Shown here: piece after piece, positions 6,575-6,798 of the stretch | Layout: each line of letters starts with the position of its first letter | Numbering within the stretch: the first letter of the stretch is position 1 | NCBI GenBank assembly: GCA_905210385.1 | Contig: CAJLWS010000084.1 | Span: 1 to 6,798, forward strand | DNA length: 6,798 nucleotides | Source of the DNA: an uncultured Eubacteriales bacterium | GTDB taxonomy: Bacteria > Bacillota > Clostridia > Oscillospirales > Oscillospiraceae | Direction of reading: 5' to 3' | The notes under the pieces: generated by a model | Seen by the model: the letters and a program-made list of their open reading frames with translations, nothing else | The model's database searches: none | Told to the model about the DNA's origin: nothing | Translations under genes and position numbers: made by a program

Positions 6575-6717
6575 CTTCCCCATGGAGCAGGCTCCATGGG
6601 GACCCCGCATTTTCCATGCTCGGCGGAAGTGAACTCCGCCTGCGCAAATGGGTTTGCGCGGCAAACCCATTTTACGGCGCACTCGCGCCGGCCGCCAGCC
6701 GGCGGCTGTGGTCCAGG
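6575..6717 (-). mobile_element. Hairpin-rich palindromic insert (miniature element or island remnant)
   Basis: About 143 bases between the two yhbY tails hold five consecutive perfect stem-loops. They are 12-base arms around AG (6577-6602, core CCCCATGGAGC), 6-base arms GGCGGA/TCCGCC (6622-6640), 12-base arms AAATGGGTTTGC/GCAAACCCATTT around GCG (6646-6672), 6-base arms CGGCGC/GCGCCG around ACTC (6675-6690) and 6-base arms GCCGCC/GGCGGC around AGCC (6691-6706). No transposase or integrase is encoded. The density of palindromes is like REP/BIME- or MITE-type interspersed repeats, and the flanking gene-end duplication implies insertion or recombination. I have a vague impression of similar sequence in other Oscillospiraceae intergenic regions, but cannot confirm it. 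As RNA it would be a strong structure between yhbY and nadD. No stem is followed by a U-run on the transcribed strand, so I do not call it a terminator. Confidence 0.65.
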
Positions 6718-6798
6718 TCACTTCACCAGCTTGATGCGCTTATCTCTTTCCTTGCTGTGGGTCTCCCGGTACAGCACGAACCTGGTGCCGATGACCTG
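6718..6798 (-). CDS. yhbY: YhbY/YqeI family RNA-binding protein, C-terminal end (5' part beyond window)
   Basis: YhbY is a small CRM-domain RNA-binding protein that associates with pre-50S ribosomal particles and helps ribosome assembly. Only the last 26 codons are visible, ending with TGA at 6720-6718: QVIGTRFVLYRETHSKERDKRIKLVK. This corresponds to the conserved final strand of the CRM domain (compare VQVIGKTLVLYR in E. coli YhbY and IGNTIVLYKES in B. subtilis YqeI) plus a basic tail. The position upstream of nadD-yqeK-rsfS matches the conserved Firmicutes order, which supports the identification from such a short piece. Whether the rest is intact cannot be seen. A near-identical second tail lies 224 bases downstream. 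Confidence 0.85.
   Translation of the reverse strand, partial: QVIGTRFVLYRETHSKERDKRIKLVK
6722..6798 (-). repeat. Direct repeat, upstream copy (yhbY 3' end)
   Basis: This is the partner of 6498-6574, still attached to what should be the full yhbY gene beyond the window. The pattern of one identical block followed by synonymous divergence resembles att-like repeats left where an element has inserted at a gene 3' end and supplied a replacement end. That reading is inference. Confidence 0.9.

Larger units (their letters stand above)
6494..6721 (-). other. Chimeric 75-codon ORF through the hairpin insert into the yhbY tail
   Basis: A frame opens with GTG at 6721-6719, overlapping the yhbY stop as GTGA. 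It runs through the whole insert and joins the detached YhbY tail in its native frame, ending at TAA 6494-6496. About 49 residues come from the palindromic DNA; they are rich in Arg, Gly and Pro and match no domain I know. The overlap geometry would allow coupled reinitiation, but there is no clear Shine-Dalgarno and the first part looks like chance translation of structured repeats. Probably not a functional protein. Confidence 0.25.

Noticed and set aside
6646..6672. Intrinsic terminator after yhbY
   Set aside because: The 12-base stem is strong, but no U-run follows it on the minus-strand transcript. The TTTT on the plus strand would serve only transcription in the opposite direction, where no gene is seen.
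6575..6717. CRISPR array or tRNA-like structure in the hairpin region
   Set aside because: The stems differ from one another, there are no regularly spaced identical repeats, and no cloverleaf or anticodon arrangement can be drawn.

Overview
The window reads as a stretch of chromosomal housekeeping operon from a fairly GC-rich member of the Clostridia. An Oscillospiraceae-type gut bacterium (Flavonifractor/Pseudoflavonifractor-like) is my best guess. That guess rests on base composition, protein sequence style and the conserved Firmicutes order yhbY(yqeI)-nadD-yqeK-rsfS; it is inference, not a database match. Every convincing gene lies on the minus strand, so transcription runs from high to low coordinates. 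The genes are packed with overlaps or gaps under about 60 bases, and I see no clear internal promoter or terminator.

Layout in transcription order. (1) 6798-6718: the last 26 codons of yhbY, whose start lies outside the window. (2) 6717-6575: about 143 bases made almost wholly of back-to-back perfect stem-loops. (3) 6574-6494: a second copy of the yhbY 3' end, 91% identical over 77 bases and cut off from any gene body. (4) 6434-5229: one ORF encoding NadD fused to a YqeK-type HD phosphohydrolase. (5) 5232-3868: a membrane-anchored LytR-CpsA-Psr (LCP) protein that overlaps (4) by ATGA. (6) 3818-3453: rsfS. (7) 3408-2401: trpS. (8) 2375-1230: a TagO/WecA-type polyprenyl-phosphate GlcNAc-1-phosphate transferase. 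(9) 1249-1: a non-hydrolysing UDP-GlcNAc 2-epimerase that overlaps (8) and has no stop before the window ends.

Two themes are interleaved. One is basic metabolism and translation: YhbY (ribosome assembly), NadD (NAD synthesis), YqeK (Ap4A breakdown), RsfS (ribosome silencing) and TrpS (tRNA charging). The other is the cell-wall glycopolymer pathway. TagO starts the lipid-linked chain with GlcNAc-1-P, the epimerase supplies UDP-ManNAc, and LCP proteins attach finished polymers to peptidoglycan.

The least ordinary part is 6494-6798. A duplicated yhbY tail flanks a hairpin-rich insert, a pattern resembling insertion at a gene 3' end with restoration of the coding sequence. The other notable points are the NadD-YqeK fusion and the unexplained C-terminal run-on of the epimerase. 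No tRNA, rRNA, CRISPR array or recombinase gene is visible, and no stretch longer than 300 bases lacks a gene.
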